DNA from: Rhynchosporium graminicola
Lineage: Eukaryota; Ascomycota; Leotiomycetes; Helotiales; Ploettnerulaceae
Assembly: GCA_900074885.1 (NCBI GenBank)
Contig: FJUW01000002.1
Span: 757,001 to 821,000 of the forward strand
DNA: 64,000 nucleotides
Reading direction: 5' to 3'
The first letter of the stretch is position 1; each line of letters opens with the position of its first letter. The notes under the pieces were generated by a model. The model saw only the letters and a list, made by a program, of their open reading frames with translations, ran no database searches and was not told the DNA's origin. Of this stretch, positions 9,467-20,258 are shown one piece after another. A program made the translations under genes and the position numbers.

Positions 9467-11998
9467 ATGATTTCAGAAAAGGTGTACAAGCTTTGCACAA
9501 GCAAGGAGAGTGTTTCTGCTCTCCTGGCTAAGAATCCCAGTCTGTCGCCAGAAGAAGCTTGGAAGCAGCTATTCGGAGGAGATGAGGGCGGAGAGAAGGA
9601 AAGCGTAACAACTGCAAAAGCCAATCGGGACAACCATACACCGGAGGATTTGCAAAGAGCTCGGGAGTGTGGAAAATGGGGACCAACAGAGCCCAGCGAC
9701 TTATTTCTGAGGGTGTGTAAGATCAATTGTATATATGGTATGGTCAAAGCTGACTATTGCAGCTATACCATGATGCACTGTGTACGCTTGATAAAAGCAT
9801 ATCGGGATGCATGGTTAGCCCGTCTCTTATGGGAAGCTGTGGTATGATTCCATTGACTGTGATATCTGTGTACGAGATCCCAACTCCAACAATGAATTCA
9901 CCACTGATATCTGCCTATAGGGTGCCCGATATCATGAGGCACATGTCCAATCTGATCGTACGTGCCGAGAAAGAAGTCATCCTTGCCACAAATTACTGGC
10001 AGAACTCAGTCGCTTCGAAATACATCACAAACGCGATGAGGGAACTTTCGCGAAGGGCCGGTGAACGAGGAGAACGTATTGTATTCAAGCTTGAATATGA
10101 TAGAGGAAGTGCGAAACAAGCCTTGAATAATCACATGTCTGTGCCACCAAAGGATTACATGGGGACAGCTGTAAACATTCCCGCGCCAGAGGATATCCCA
10201 TTCATTGACCTTGACGTGGTGAACTATCACCGTCCTATGGTGGGAACATTCCATTGCAAATACATGATAGTGGATAGGAAATACGCCGTTTTGCAGAGCA
10301 ACAATATTCAGGATAATGATAATATGGAAATGATGACGCATCTTGAAGGACCAATTGTCGATTCGCTGTACGATATGGCATTGATATCCTGGAATAACAA
10401 GCTGGATCCGCCGTTGCCATGCGCAAACTCTCCAGCCGCGATAGGAGGTGTGAGCTCATTTAATACCGAGAATCACAACGCAATGTTCACGCAGAGTGGA
10501 CCAAATGGCCATTCAGCTATCGTGCACCCAGATCAGAAGAGAGGAAAACAAGCCTACGAGTACCAGCCCCGAGATATCAGTCAACCGGGTGCCCTACCAT
10601 CGTCCGCTAGCATGGAGATTGGAACAGCAAAACGAACAGATGCTTTGACTGGTTCAGAGAAGACCGAGAATGCGGTCCGCCCTGCTGGAGAATCCGAGAC
10701 AGCTGAGAATGAGGTCGCAGGAATCACAAATGGCATGGAGCAAGCAAAACTGAGGGGAGATTCGAGGTCTATCGAGCATGATGGCCCAAAATTGGGGCCG
10801 ATTGAGAAGCTCCAAGAGAACGCCAAAGCGGTCGCTGTAACAGGAGATGTTGACCACATCCCGGATCCTGTGAAGGAGCATAATAGCAAGTCCGGGAAAC
10901 ATGAAGATGAGACCCAAAGTAATCTTCCAGGTTTCTTGGGTCCTGATGCCGAGACCAAGGAGTTTCTTAGTGAGGGTGATCAGCAGCTTCCTCAATCGCA
11001 GATTGAACATCCTTCTCCGGTGGATAATCTCTTACCCGAGCACACGACCGATGATCCTCATTACGATGTTGATATAGCAGGAGAAGTGGCACGCGTCCAA
11101 ACGGCCGTCTCGCCAAAGAATGGTGAAACTCGAATTGAAGCTGTGACACGACACCTCAATCATACCAAGAATGTTGGGTTCAAAGGCAACGCTCCTGAAT
11201 GTGAGCCAGAAGAGGAGATGACGCCTTACATTCCGCATCCGGTCCACGAACCTTTCCCAATTGCTATGGTTTGTCGAGAACCATATGGAACTCCAAATCA
11301 CAACTCCGTGTATAATCCGCAAAACGAGGTATGGCTTTCGGCTCTTCGTAATGCGAAGAAGAATGTGTTTATCCAATCGCCGACACTGAATGCTGAACCA
11401 CTGGTGCCTGCGATAATTGAAGCATGCGAGCGCGGTATAGATGTGTATTGCTATATCTGTCTGGGTTATAATGATACCGTAAGTCTACTGGCTATGCGAA
11501 CTTAATTATAACTAAAAATCACAGGGTGAACTTCTCCCAAAACAGGGTGGTACAAACGAAATGATCGCCCACAAAATGTACACCTCCCTATCGGCCGCAG
11601 GCAAGCAGAAGCTGCACTACTTCTTCTACATCGGTAAAGACCAAACCGTCCCCATCGTCGCCAAAAAGAAGAAGCGAGACTGTCACATCAAAGTCATGAT
11701 AGTCGACGAGCACATCGGTATTCAAGGGAACGGCAACCAAGACACGCAGTCTTGGTACCACAGTCAGGAAATTAACGTCATGTTCGACAGTGCACTGGTG
11801 TGTAAAGCTTGGATTGATGGTTTGAGGAGGAATCAGAATACGCATTTGTATGGTGAGGTTGGGAAGGCAGACGGTGTTTGGAGGGATCAGAATGGAAATG
11901 AGGCGAGTGATGTTATTGGTGTTGATCCTGGGAGGTTTGCTTGGGCCAAGGGGTTTATGGGCGCCATTAGGAGGGTAAGGGGTGCAGGAGACTTTTGA
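9467..11998 (+). CDS. Phospholipase D-like protein with two HKD motifs
   Basis: Exons 9467-9712, 9763-9869, 9921-11478 and 11525-11998 give 794 residues. Two HxKx4D motifs are seen, HCKYMIVD at about residue 229 and HIKVMIVD at about residue 691, each followed by the N/G-rich turn of the PLD/nuclease superfamily (LQSNNIQDND; IQGNGNQD). Both His and both Lys are kept, so an active phosphatidyltransferase or hydrolase is expected; cardiolipin-synthase-like chemistry is possible but not shown. The two lobes are parted by a long insert of about 300 residues, rich in Glu, Lys, Pro and Ser and probably disordered. No signal peptide or clear membrane helix. The 51-nt intron 9870-9920 is a multiple of three without a stop; I removed it because splicing restores VISVVPDIMRHMSNL and the donor (GTACGA) and acceptor (TATAG) are good. 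Confidence 0.85.
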
Positions 11999-13075
11999 GT
12001 GATGGGTGGGTGTTTACTGGAATTTGCTGGGATGGTTGAGCGTACGTTGATTGTTTGGATATCCTTAGGCATTGGTGTTCAGGCACATATAATAAAATGC
12101 TTTGATACACAAATGATTGACCCACTTCACAGTTGCCAAACTTGATATCCAAGCCGCGATCCTCGAGTACAAGGGTGGACTTGATCAACACTGATACATA
12201 TTATATTCGAAACACTTCGACCTTTAAAGCCTCAACCCTCATCCGAAGATTCGAAGAAGCGTCCTAAGGTCTTGGATTATATATGGCATAGGCCCTCGTT
12301 GATACCACCTTCCTGTCTACCTTCAAACGTAAGAGAGCCTTCAAACCAACATGCCATAATTTGCCATAAGGTAGAAGCGGTGTAACTTACGTATCGTACT
12401 TCTACAGGCTACGACTGCATACCATCTAATTAGTCTCTTATAAACCCGGCTATATTAATAAATAGTCGAAAATCAGCATATCAAGGGCGGTCAAGCTGGC
12501 GGCTTAGGTCAGTTGGTTGCTGATGATAATTCTGGACCTGATGGACATACACTAGATTTGACAATATATGAACGGAAAATATGTTTGGTTTACGTCCGGA
12601 AGTTGTAGTCCCATCGTGGTAACACCTAAGTATATATGGCCTTCTGATTAGTTTTTTCCTCTTCTTGCTTATTCAAGAACGTCCCTACTAGTCGACGTAC
12701 CCGATTGACCTTCACTGAATCCTGATAGTGATGAGGACTCACGTGTGTCACACAGTTTCTCTCTCCCCTCTATTTGCATCCGACGAGAAGAGGTATCTAG
12801 TGCGATCTCTGGGTTGCCAACAAATTTGAGTCTCCCTGTTGAATAAAAGTTCATGTGGATAGATGTTCGTCTTGATTTGCCGAAAATCAGGGTTGTTGAT
12901 GTGAGCACGTGATGTTTACTTGCTGATTTCAAGCGAGGATGGAGCGATGCGGTGGGGTATGAGATGGCGTCTATATTGGGTTTTAATCTGTAAATCTAAT
13001 CTGGATTGCTTGATCTGACCTCTGGATTCTCTACCTTAGAGGCAAGGGCCTGGGGTATCTGAATAACACGGAATA
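11999..13075. other. Intergenic region
   Basis: 3' flank of the phospholipase D-like gene up to the inverted-repeat element. AT-rich, no gene recognised. Confidence 0.5.
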
Positions 13076-13149
13076 GTCAAGAAGACGGTCAAAAGACGGT
13101 TCTGAGTTTCGATAGTTTCATAAATAGGGAATCACCAGAGGACGGTTCT
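13076..13149 (+). repeat. Left terminal inverted repeat
   Basis: Begins GTCAAGAAGACGGTC and ends GAGGACGGTTCT; pairs with 13473-13545 in reverse complement. Confidence 0.8.
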
Positions 13150-13472
13150 CTGACGGTACCAAATGCAAGGCCTTCTTATCCCTCCCTAATCTTGAGTAAA
13201 CACACTTAGTTATACCTTTAACTTCGGTATTAGCGCTAGCTTATCAACTTCAACGTAATACTTAGAAGGAGTCGATATTCGGTTTTTTTTAGTAAAAGTA
13301 CACGCTAGGTAAGCATAGCTAACCTTAAACTAGGTTAATAAAGGGGGATAATTAGTTCCTTGCTCTACACCTGCTATTCAGTACTGTTCTAGGACTATTC
13401 TTTGCTCTTGCATCATTCTCTGAAAAGTATAATTTTCTGATTTTGAATAGTACTTTAAGAAGGAACTAGTAA

Positions 13473-13545
13473 AGATCCGTCCTCTAGTGATTCCCTTTTT
13501 ATACCTCTATTCATATACCGAACCGTCCAGAGACCGTCACTTGAC
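13473..13545 (-). repeat. Right terminal inverted repeat
   Basis: Read on the minus strand it begins GTCAAGTGACGGTC and ends GAGGACGGATCT, matching the left arm with one gap. Confidence 0.8.
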
Positions 13546-14499
13546 GCTTATTTTATATTTGCATTTACCTGTAAGGTACCTTATCAGATCATTTTGGCTG
13601 TAGTGTGTCGCTCTTTCCATCTTTGGAAAAAACTTGCTTCACTTCTTCTCTGTTTAGCTCCTCCCCTATTTGAATTGCCTACTTAGAAAGTCTAGAAAGC
13701 TTTTTTTACTTAGATACCTAGGGTACTAATTCCAATGGACGCGAGGGCGCTAGTCGTCTCGATAACCCTTCAACAGCTTTCACTTCTTCAAGTCAAGACC
13801 TTTTCTCGGCAGCTCACTCTCTTCGCAAGTCTCGCTCACTAAGAGACCTTCTTGTTTCAGATTTCAATGGTAGGAGAGCAAGAATATCCCACCAGATACA
13901 TCTTCTCTCTTCACCACTTCATTCTTCTGGGTATCCTATCTCATTCAAGCTACATAGCAGACTATCGATCACCTTCTTCTAGCACCTCAACAACGCACCT
14001 TCCCTCCTCATAACTCACTATCCTTGCTAAATCGTCTCATAATAGCTGCTCATAGCAGAGCTACATGAATTGACAGAAACCAACTCCTTCTAGCACTTCA
14101 CAACTCCCCTACAACCTCTCTCTACCACGCACACTTGCCGCCTTCGCTCCTACCCTCAAGTACCAAGACTTCAGACTCTTGCTTCATTGCTGAAGGTATC
14201 CGTCACCTTTGAACCTTACTGTCTGCTCAAAGTATGCCTCAAATCGCCTTTTTCACATGAGCAACTCATGATTTCGAGAATCTGAGACCCGTATACCACC
14301 GGTGAGCATTTATTTTTGCCCTATTGAGGTTACTTTCTCATGCCAAAGGCTAATACTTGAAAACTCTGAGACATATACATTTTCATGAAACGACCAACAT
14401 CATCCGTCCCGGGAGTTCATCTTTAGCAAAGATTTAGATAGTGGCATAGTTTTCTCGCGCTCTGGCCTTTATGAACCAAATAAGTTGACACCAATAACC
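13546..14499. other. Intergenic region upstream of the Ser/Asp-rich gene
   Basis: Pyrimidine-rich (many CTTC/CACTTC runs), as in fungal promoter and leader sequences. No separate gene seen. Confidence 0.5.
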
Positions 14500-16916
14500 A
14501 TGGCTCAACATCGCGATTTGGGCACAGGTTCTTCTGTGAACTCGAGCTTAGCTGTGGAGCCAAATCTGGCGTCGGTCTCGCACTCAAACTCAAACTCATC
14601 AGACTCAGAGTCAGACTCAAAATCGAAGACAGGCTCTAATTCCGAACCGGACTCTGAGCCCGAAACCGAGCAACTGTCCCAAAGGAGACAGGACCTCCGG
14701 TAGGCACCTCTCAATGCAAAAGGACACTAATGAAGTTCGAGCTTACATCTTTACTTAGATGGCTACATGCCGGTCTATTCAAGGATATCAGAGGTTTTAC
14801 ACAGGATGTATGGTATGCCTTCAAGCTCACCAGGCGCGGACGACGCAAGATCATCTACGCTTCGAATTCGCGAGGTAAGTCATTTGGAAACCTCAATGCG
14901 GGTCGCTGGAAGATTGATATGATTACATGGTACGAAATGGGGAAGCCTCTCATCTTCTCGTTTTCCCCAAGCTTCAAGATTTCCTTGAGACATGTTTTTT
15001 CCCTTCGCAAGGCACCTGTTCTTTGAACAAGCAATCACTAACTCCCCGTCTCCGTAGGGACAAACATCATGCCGACAAATGGGCCCGTTTCATTACTGCC
15101 CGTGGTACGTGGGCTTTCGGGAATGTCATGAAAGGCCGAGCCCATCAGAGAATGTCGGTATTACAGACATGGCTCGATCCTAGTAGTCCTGATGTTTTTC
15201 CCAACGGAAAAACAGGGAACCGAACTCTTGAGCCTCCTCGAAATGTCATCCATTCTATCAACGACTCGTCACCGGGAGGACACGCCCCAACTGCTAACAG
15301 GGTCCCATATCCACCACGAAACAGAAACCTCGACCCATCTGAGTGTTATCCTCGGACAAAGATCCCTTATTCGACCTTCGGAATTGTGGTGGAGGCATTC
15401 AAAAACACCAACCAAGATCCACTTATCGTTATTGCCGACTTTTTGACAAGCCAAATGGCTTGCAATCCAAAATTCAAGAGCCGTCGAGTTGATCAAAATA
15501 ACCAGATAGAATCCGCCTTCTACGAGTGCGGCTGGCGTATTAACCGACGTGCTCTCGAACGAGCCAACGACGATATGGCCTCAGGAAAGATCGAAAATGC
15601 GTTCGAGTCGAAGCATTGGAGACACAGCCCTCCACTGTGGGTTGACAGATTCAAGGGTAGGAAGCTAAAGCGGATGTTGGAGGAAATGAGGAAGGATATG
15701 GCAGGAGATCATCAGGATAGTGAGGATGAGAGCGAAAGCGATAGTGAAAGCGACTGCGATAGTGATAGCGATAGCGACAGTCCAGATTTGTCGACTAATT
15801 CCCGAAGACTATCACATGGATCTAATGCAGAAGACGGCTCAAGTAAAGTCGGGGAGAATAGTCTATTTCTTCCCAGTACATCAGGGCCGAGCAGGCCACA
15901 GAAATCAAAGTCTCAAAGGGGGGGCACAACAACATCAGGCGTGAGATATGGGAGAAATATCGAGCAGGAGTTGATAGAAAGATTGACGGGAGCGATGGAG
16001 TATTCGGTAGGTGAATCCTTTTGCAAACTCACAGCAAGAAGTCTTGGAGACAGGCTTGGCTAACTTTGAGGAGGACGAGTTGGAATACCTTCCAGATGAC
16101 TCGAGCGAGAAAGGAAAAGGTCCTGCAAAGACAAAACAAATCGCGCCGCAAGGTTTGAATTCAAGACTACCGTCGGCTGACAGACTGAAGAGCGTCAAGC
16201 GACGATCTCATTTTGAGAAAGAAAACGAGAATGGCCATGCAGCAAGTTTGCTTGATACGGCTCAATACTCCAAAATGCCTGGTTATATGAGGCTAACAAC
16301 GTCTGTTGAGGAAGATTCGCAGAATGCCGAGGGTTTCCTTGAATCCGAAGTAACGACGTGGAACTGCGCAGAGCAGAATGCGTCTGAGGAGACAGGGGAA
16401 AGGGAGATCAAGAAGACCACCAAGGGGCTGAAAAAGAGGTTCGCGGAGGTAAGTTCCTCACCTTTGATTTTGAAGGTCGATTGGATAGCATCGAACCTTT
16501 TTGCAACGTTTATACGAGAAGCTAACTCATAGAATCAGAATACAAGTGACGAGGATGACAAGGAAGATGTGGTAGTCATCACGAAGCCCACATCTACCCA
16601 TACGCCACTAAAAAGGTCCAAGTCAGAGGAGCCTCGGCCAGAGCCTGTCAAAAAGCCAGTTGTGAGCTGGATTGACTCAGACTCCGACTTCGAGATTATC
16701 GAGTCGAAGAGTACTCCCGTGGGTGTTAAAGCAGAAAATCGTAGGGATCGCTTGCCGGTAAGTGTTTGACGACCCGGTCCTTGTGAGGGGACGATGACTG
16801 ACTATAGGGGATAATAGGCTCACGATGAGGACAGCTTAGGTCCCAGCCAGTCAGAATCGCTCATGAGAGAGCGTCCTAGCCATCTACTTTCCCCAACCGA
16901 ATCGCCACGATTATGA
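14500..16916 (+). CDS. Unrecognised Ser/Asp-rich fungal protein
   Basis: Not recognised. Six exons, 14500-14699, 14759-14929, 15058-16006, 16071-16448, 16533-16757 and 16818-16916, give 673 residues; ATG context CCATGG is good. Residues 1-67 are Ser/Asp/Glu rich (SDSESDSKSK). A middle part of about 300 residues looks folded and basic: WLHAGLFKDIRGFTQDVWYA, DKHHADKWARFITARGTWAF, PYSTFGIVVEAFKN, DRFKGRKLKRMLEEM. A second acidic run (SDSESDCDSDSDSDSPD) follows, then a charged tail. The acidic-serine runs could be CK2 targets and the basic patches suggest a nuclear protein, both inference. Boundaries of exons 4 and 6 are the least certain; intron 3 (16007-16070) was placed at the CTAAC..TTTGAG site because nearer acceptors would make a 28-nt intron. 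Confidence 0.6.
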
Positions 16917-17961
16917 GCGTTTTCATCCCCCAAAAAATAAAGAAACGGATTGCACTGTAGGTCTCCCTCTGACGAGCGAGAACTTCAATCCCTTTCAACA
17001 AGGTGCCCTTGAAATCCCTTATCATTTCACCCCATCAATTCAAACTTCAGATTCTCAGATTATCATTTTTGCTTTTCCCCCTAGAAATCTACCGCGCAGA
17101 TGCCCCGAAAGCACTTACCGCCACCATTTCACGGCACACTATGTAAAGCATTTATTCTCATCCATGGTTCGCCAAGCACACTTGAGAAAACTTCAGAATG
17201 AGTTGGGAGAGAACGAGAGAGAAGAGAGCACGAAGAAAAGAGAAAAACGTATCCAACATACGATACAAAATATGTTCATAGCTAGCAGATAAACGAAGAC
17301 CGGAGGCTCGAAAATGCAATAATCTTACATCACGCCTCATTTCTTGTTGCAAATGCGAAATCATTGTATGTGAGAGTTGTGACTTGCATAATACATCACA
17401 TTTACTAATGTACTTGTAATGCAAGGACCTCGTGTGAAGATCTGCGGAACTCTCCCTTTCTACGAGCCTTAGCACGCCAAAAGAAATGCCAATCAGTACT
17501 TGAAGTGTGATATTGAAGTGAGTCGATACTCGGGTCCTACCATTCTTCATAAGAAATAGATGTCAATATACAATCCTGACTCCATGCCCCTCGCGAAGAC
17601 ACACCAGGGCATTTACGCCCTTTTTTGAGTTTCGGCTGGGAGTAGATGATCTTGCTGTTATCCTACTAGACGATGAAAAACCCTCGGATGGAGAAGTGTG
17701 GACCTTGTGAGCAGCCCTGACCAGACCGTGTCCACGTAGTAGCATCCCCAACAGTCTGTTGATCAAATCAGAATGTTGGTGAAGCTCTCGAATTCAATGC
17801 AGCCTGTCCTGGCTGGCATATCCTCCCCCCTTATTAAAAGCCTTTTTCTTGCCGATTGATCTTGCACGCATATCATTCATGTCGTTCAACGTAGCGTGCT
17901 GTCTTGTGTCTCTTGGCCTTCTGACTTAGGTTGGTGGGATTGTGCTCCTTTCCACGCGCTC
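16917..17961. other. Intergenic region between convergent genes
   Basis: 3' flanks of the Ser/Asp-rich gene and NBP35. Minus-strand ORFs here (130 and 67 codons) show no domain or good context. Confidence 0.5.
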
Positions 17962-18993
17962 TCAATCCTCATCAGGCAAAAGCTGATCAGGGTTCAAACC
18001 CATCTCTTCCCCAACCCTTTTGACAACCCCTCTCAGAGCTTTACATGCTGGGCTATCAGGAAAGTTGTCAAAGAAACTCTCTCCATAATCGCAAGCTAAT
18101 CCAATTCTGGGATCCAGAGGCACAGCTCCAAGGAACGGGATGTTCATCTCCTTTGCGAGACCTCTCGCACCACCTGTCGTAGCCTGGAAAATTTCGCTCT
18201 GATGTGTACACTTCGGACACACAAATCCAGACATGTTCTCCACGATTCCCAAAACCTTGATGCCAGCCTTCCTACAGAAATCGATCTCCTTTCGCACATC
18301 AAGCAGAGCCACCTCTTGGGGAGTGGTTAACACCACAGCTCCGTCGACCCCACTCTCTTTCAAGAAAGAATTAACACTCAAATGCTCATCACTCGTTCCA
18401 GGCGGGGTATCCACCAGCAAGAAATCCATATCACCCCACTCCACATCCTTCAAAAACTGCTTTATCAACCCGTTCTTCTTCGGGCCTCTCCAAATAACCG
18501 CATCATCTCGATTTGGTAACATGAATTGCACACTCATGACCCCTAGATTCTCCAAGACCCAAACAGGACTCCATCCCCCTCCACTAACATGTATCGTCTC
18601 ATCCTCCACACCCATCATCTTCGGTATACTCGGCCCGCAGATATCCGTATCCATAATGCCCACCGTATTATCCGGGTTCGTCGCGAATGCATGTGCAAGT
18701 AAACTCGTAAATGTGCTCTTTCCCACCCCTCCTTTGCCAGACAAGATCAGCACTTTATGTTTTATGCCCGATAGTCGTGCGGTGATAGCTGGGATATCAG
18801 GATCTGGTCCTTTAGGTGCAGACGCGCATATTGCTTGGTTGGGACAGCCGGCGCATGAGTCTGCTTTTCCTGCTGCTTCGGATTCAGGGCCGGGACAGTG
18901 TTCTGGTTCCGGTGCGACGAGCTTTGGTGCTGCTTTGAGAGGGTTGGAGATGACGTCTTCGACATTTTCGGGCGCTTCGAGTGAGGGCGCCAT
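17962..18993 (-). CDS. NBP35: Cytosolic Fe-S cluster assembly scaffold Nbp35
   Basis: P-loop ATPase of the Mrp/Nbp35 family; with Cfd1 it builds 4Fe-4S clusters in the cytosol for extramitochondrial proteins. Single exon, 343 residues. The N-terminal ferredoxin-like motif C-x13-C-x2-C-x5-C is complete (Cys33, 47, 50, 56) and separates Nbp35 from Cfd1. The deviant Walker A is [10 protein letters not shown] at about 85-94, followed by [10 protein letters not shown] and [13 protein letters not shown]. The scaffold Cys pair is in VCPKC, near GIVENMSGF. All key residues are present. The start follows an A/T-rich leader, with Pro/Glu-rich sequence before the first Cys as in homologues. An antisense ORF of 262 codons is a shadow. 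Confidence 0.96.
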   Translation of the reverse strand: MAPSLEAPENVEDVISNPLKAAPKLVAPEPEHCPGPESEAAGKADSCAGCPNQAICASAPKGPDPDIPAITARLSGIKHKVLILSGKGGVGKSTFTSLLAHAFATNPDNTVGIMDTDICGPSIPKMMGVEDETIHVSGGGWSPVWVLENLGVMSVQFMLPNRDDAVIWRGPKKNGLIKQFLKDVEWGDMDFLLVDTPPGTSDEHLSVNSFLKESGVDGAVVLTTPQEVALLDVRKEIDFCRKAGIKVLGIVENMSGFVCPKCTHQSEIFQATTGGARGLAKEMNIPFLGAVPLDPRIGLACDYGESFFDNFPDSPACKALRGVVKRVGEEMGLNPDQLLPDED

Positions 18994-20258
18994 CGTGTTT
19001 ATTGTATTGTCTAAGCTCTGACCAGGAGAAAGGTGCTGTGTTTACGTAGTGGATAATTTTCTTGGGATGGAATTGTCGAGCTTTGCAAAGCTTCGAGGTG
19101 GCAATGAAGAGGGGCAATCAGGCGGCAGAATTCGGAAGCGGTGAAGCTATGATCGAATATTATGATTGGAAATACCTCGCGGGTTTGTGGCTGTCGTGAA
19201 CTAGGTATATTTTATTAACTTTGATGCGTTCAATATGATTAGAGCTCGAGTTTCCTACTTTCGACTTTAAGAATCTTTACGATGACTTTCCGAAATGGCT
19301 ATACGCATGGTTCTCTTTCAAGTATGGTCTGCCTGTCAACACTCTAAGCGAGATCAAAACACGTTCATCATTCAAAAGTCCCATGACACCCCATTACAGT
19401 AGACAAACACTGTCTCACAGATATAAATCAACTCCTATGTAGTGAAACTATTATATATGCTTGTCCCAGGCGTCAACTTCATTTTCTGTCAGACACCCCC
19501 CCTCCCCCCCCCCTTCCCCCCTTGATGCTGTAATCTTAATTTATTGTTTTACATATCAAACCCAGGAAATTATGAAACTATCGATAGTCGTAGGACTTTA
19601 GGAAGGCTCGAATGGAAGCGGAATAATGTACAATAACTGATTGGAGAGTGGTCGAAGCTACGGATACGACCGAAGCTTCCGTAATGGCATTTGTCTATGA
19701 GCTTCAGCGAGCTCTAGCCAGTGTGGCTGTAGCAGCGCTCAAACTACTATTCTGGAGTAGTACGAGGTAAGAATGCTTCAAAAGGCGACATTTCAGTCGT
19801 CCATGTGAAAAAGTCCGAGGAAGAGTAGCAAGCCATTGACAGTAACGAGTCCAACAAAGCGACAGAATTATAGGCTGCGTGTAAAGCTTACTTGGTCTTG
19901 CTCTATCTCCATTTTATTCCTATCCATCATTAAATCTCGAAGTCTCGAGTGACTGCACTATCGCGAAGAAGGGACAGAAGCATCGGAGGTGGAAACTACT
20001 TGAGTTACTCAGGATACTGCTTGGGTTACATGCGATAAATTTCTATTGATAATACAGCCATTTAAATTAGCCATTACTATGGCGAAGATCGTGCACTGGT
20101 GGGCCATCTGCCAGATATCTAAGCGAGAAGCTCCCTGAGCATGAATATGCCGCCATCAGCAAAACGCCCCCCCAAACGCCATTGTATATAATACAGGGGT
20201 GTCCTCGGTAAAAGCAAAAACGCCATTGTAATGATTCCAGTCCTTCGCTTCCTAATCT
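18994..20258. other. Intergenic region NBP35-SCC2
   Basis: Upstream region of NBP35 and 3' flank of SCC2. Holds the C-tract listed below; no gene recognised. Confidence 0.5.
19496..19521 (-). repeat. C-rich tract, G-runs on the minus strand
   Basis: C7-T-C10-TT-C6; on the minus strand the G-runs could fold as a quadruplex. About 500 bp upstream of the NBP35 start. A role is speculative. Confidence 0.6.

Larger units (their letters stand above)
13076..13545. mobile_element. MITE-like element with long terminal inverted repeats
   Basis: A segment of 470 bp is bounded by inverted repeats of 74 and 73 nt (13076-13149 and 13473-13545). By eye about 55 of 74 positions match, with perfect blocks such as AGAGGACGG, GGGAATCAC, GACGGTTC and GTCAAG. 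GACGG recurs four times at the left end, like the subterminal repeats of DNA transposons. The AT-rich core has no ORF of use, so the element could move only with help from a transposase elsewhere. No exact target-site duplication could be fixed at the ends, so the copy is probably old, or the true termini lie a few bases out. Confidence 0.7.

Noticed and set aside
14871..14880. GAGGTAAGT as a donor in the Ser/Asp-rich gene
   Set aside because: Using it gives no in-frame acceptor; reading through to the GTACGA donor at 14930 joins in frame to the CTAAC..CGTAG acceptor.
18233..19021. Plus ORF of 262 codons
   Set aside because: Antisense shadow of NBP35; composition mirrors the real gene and no domain is seen.
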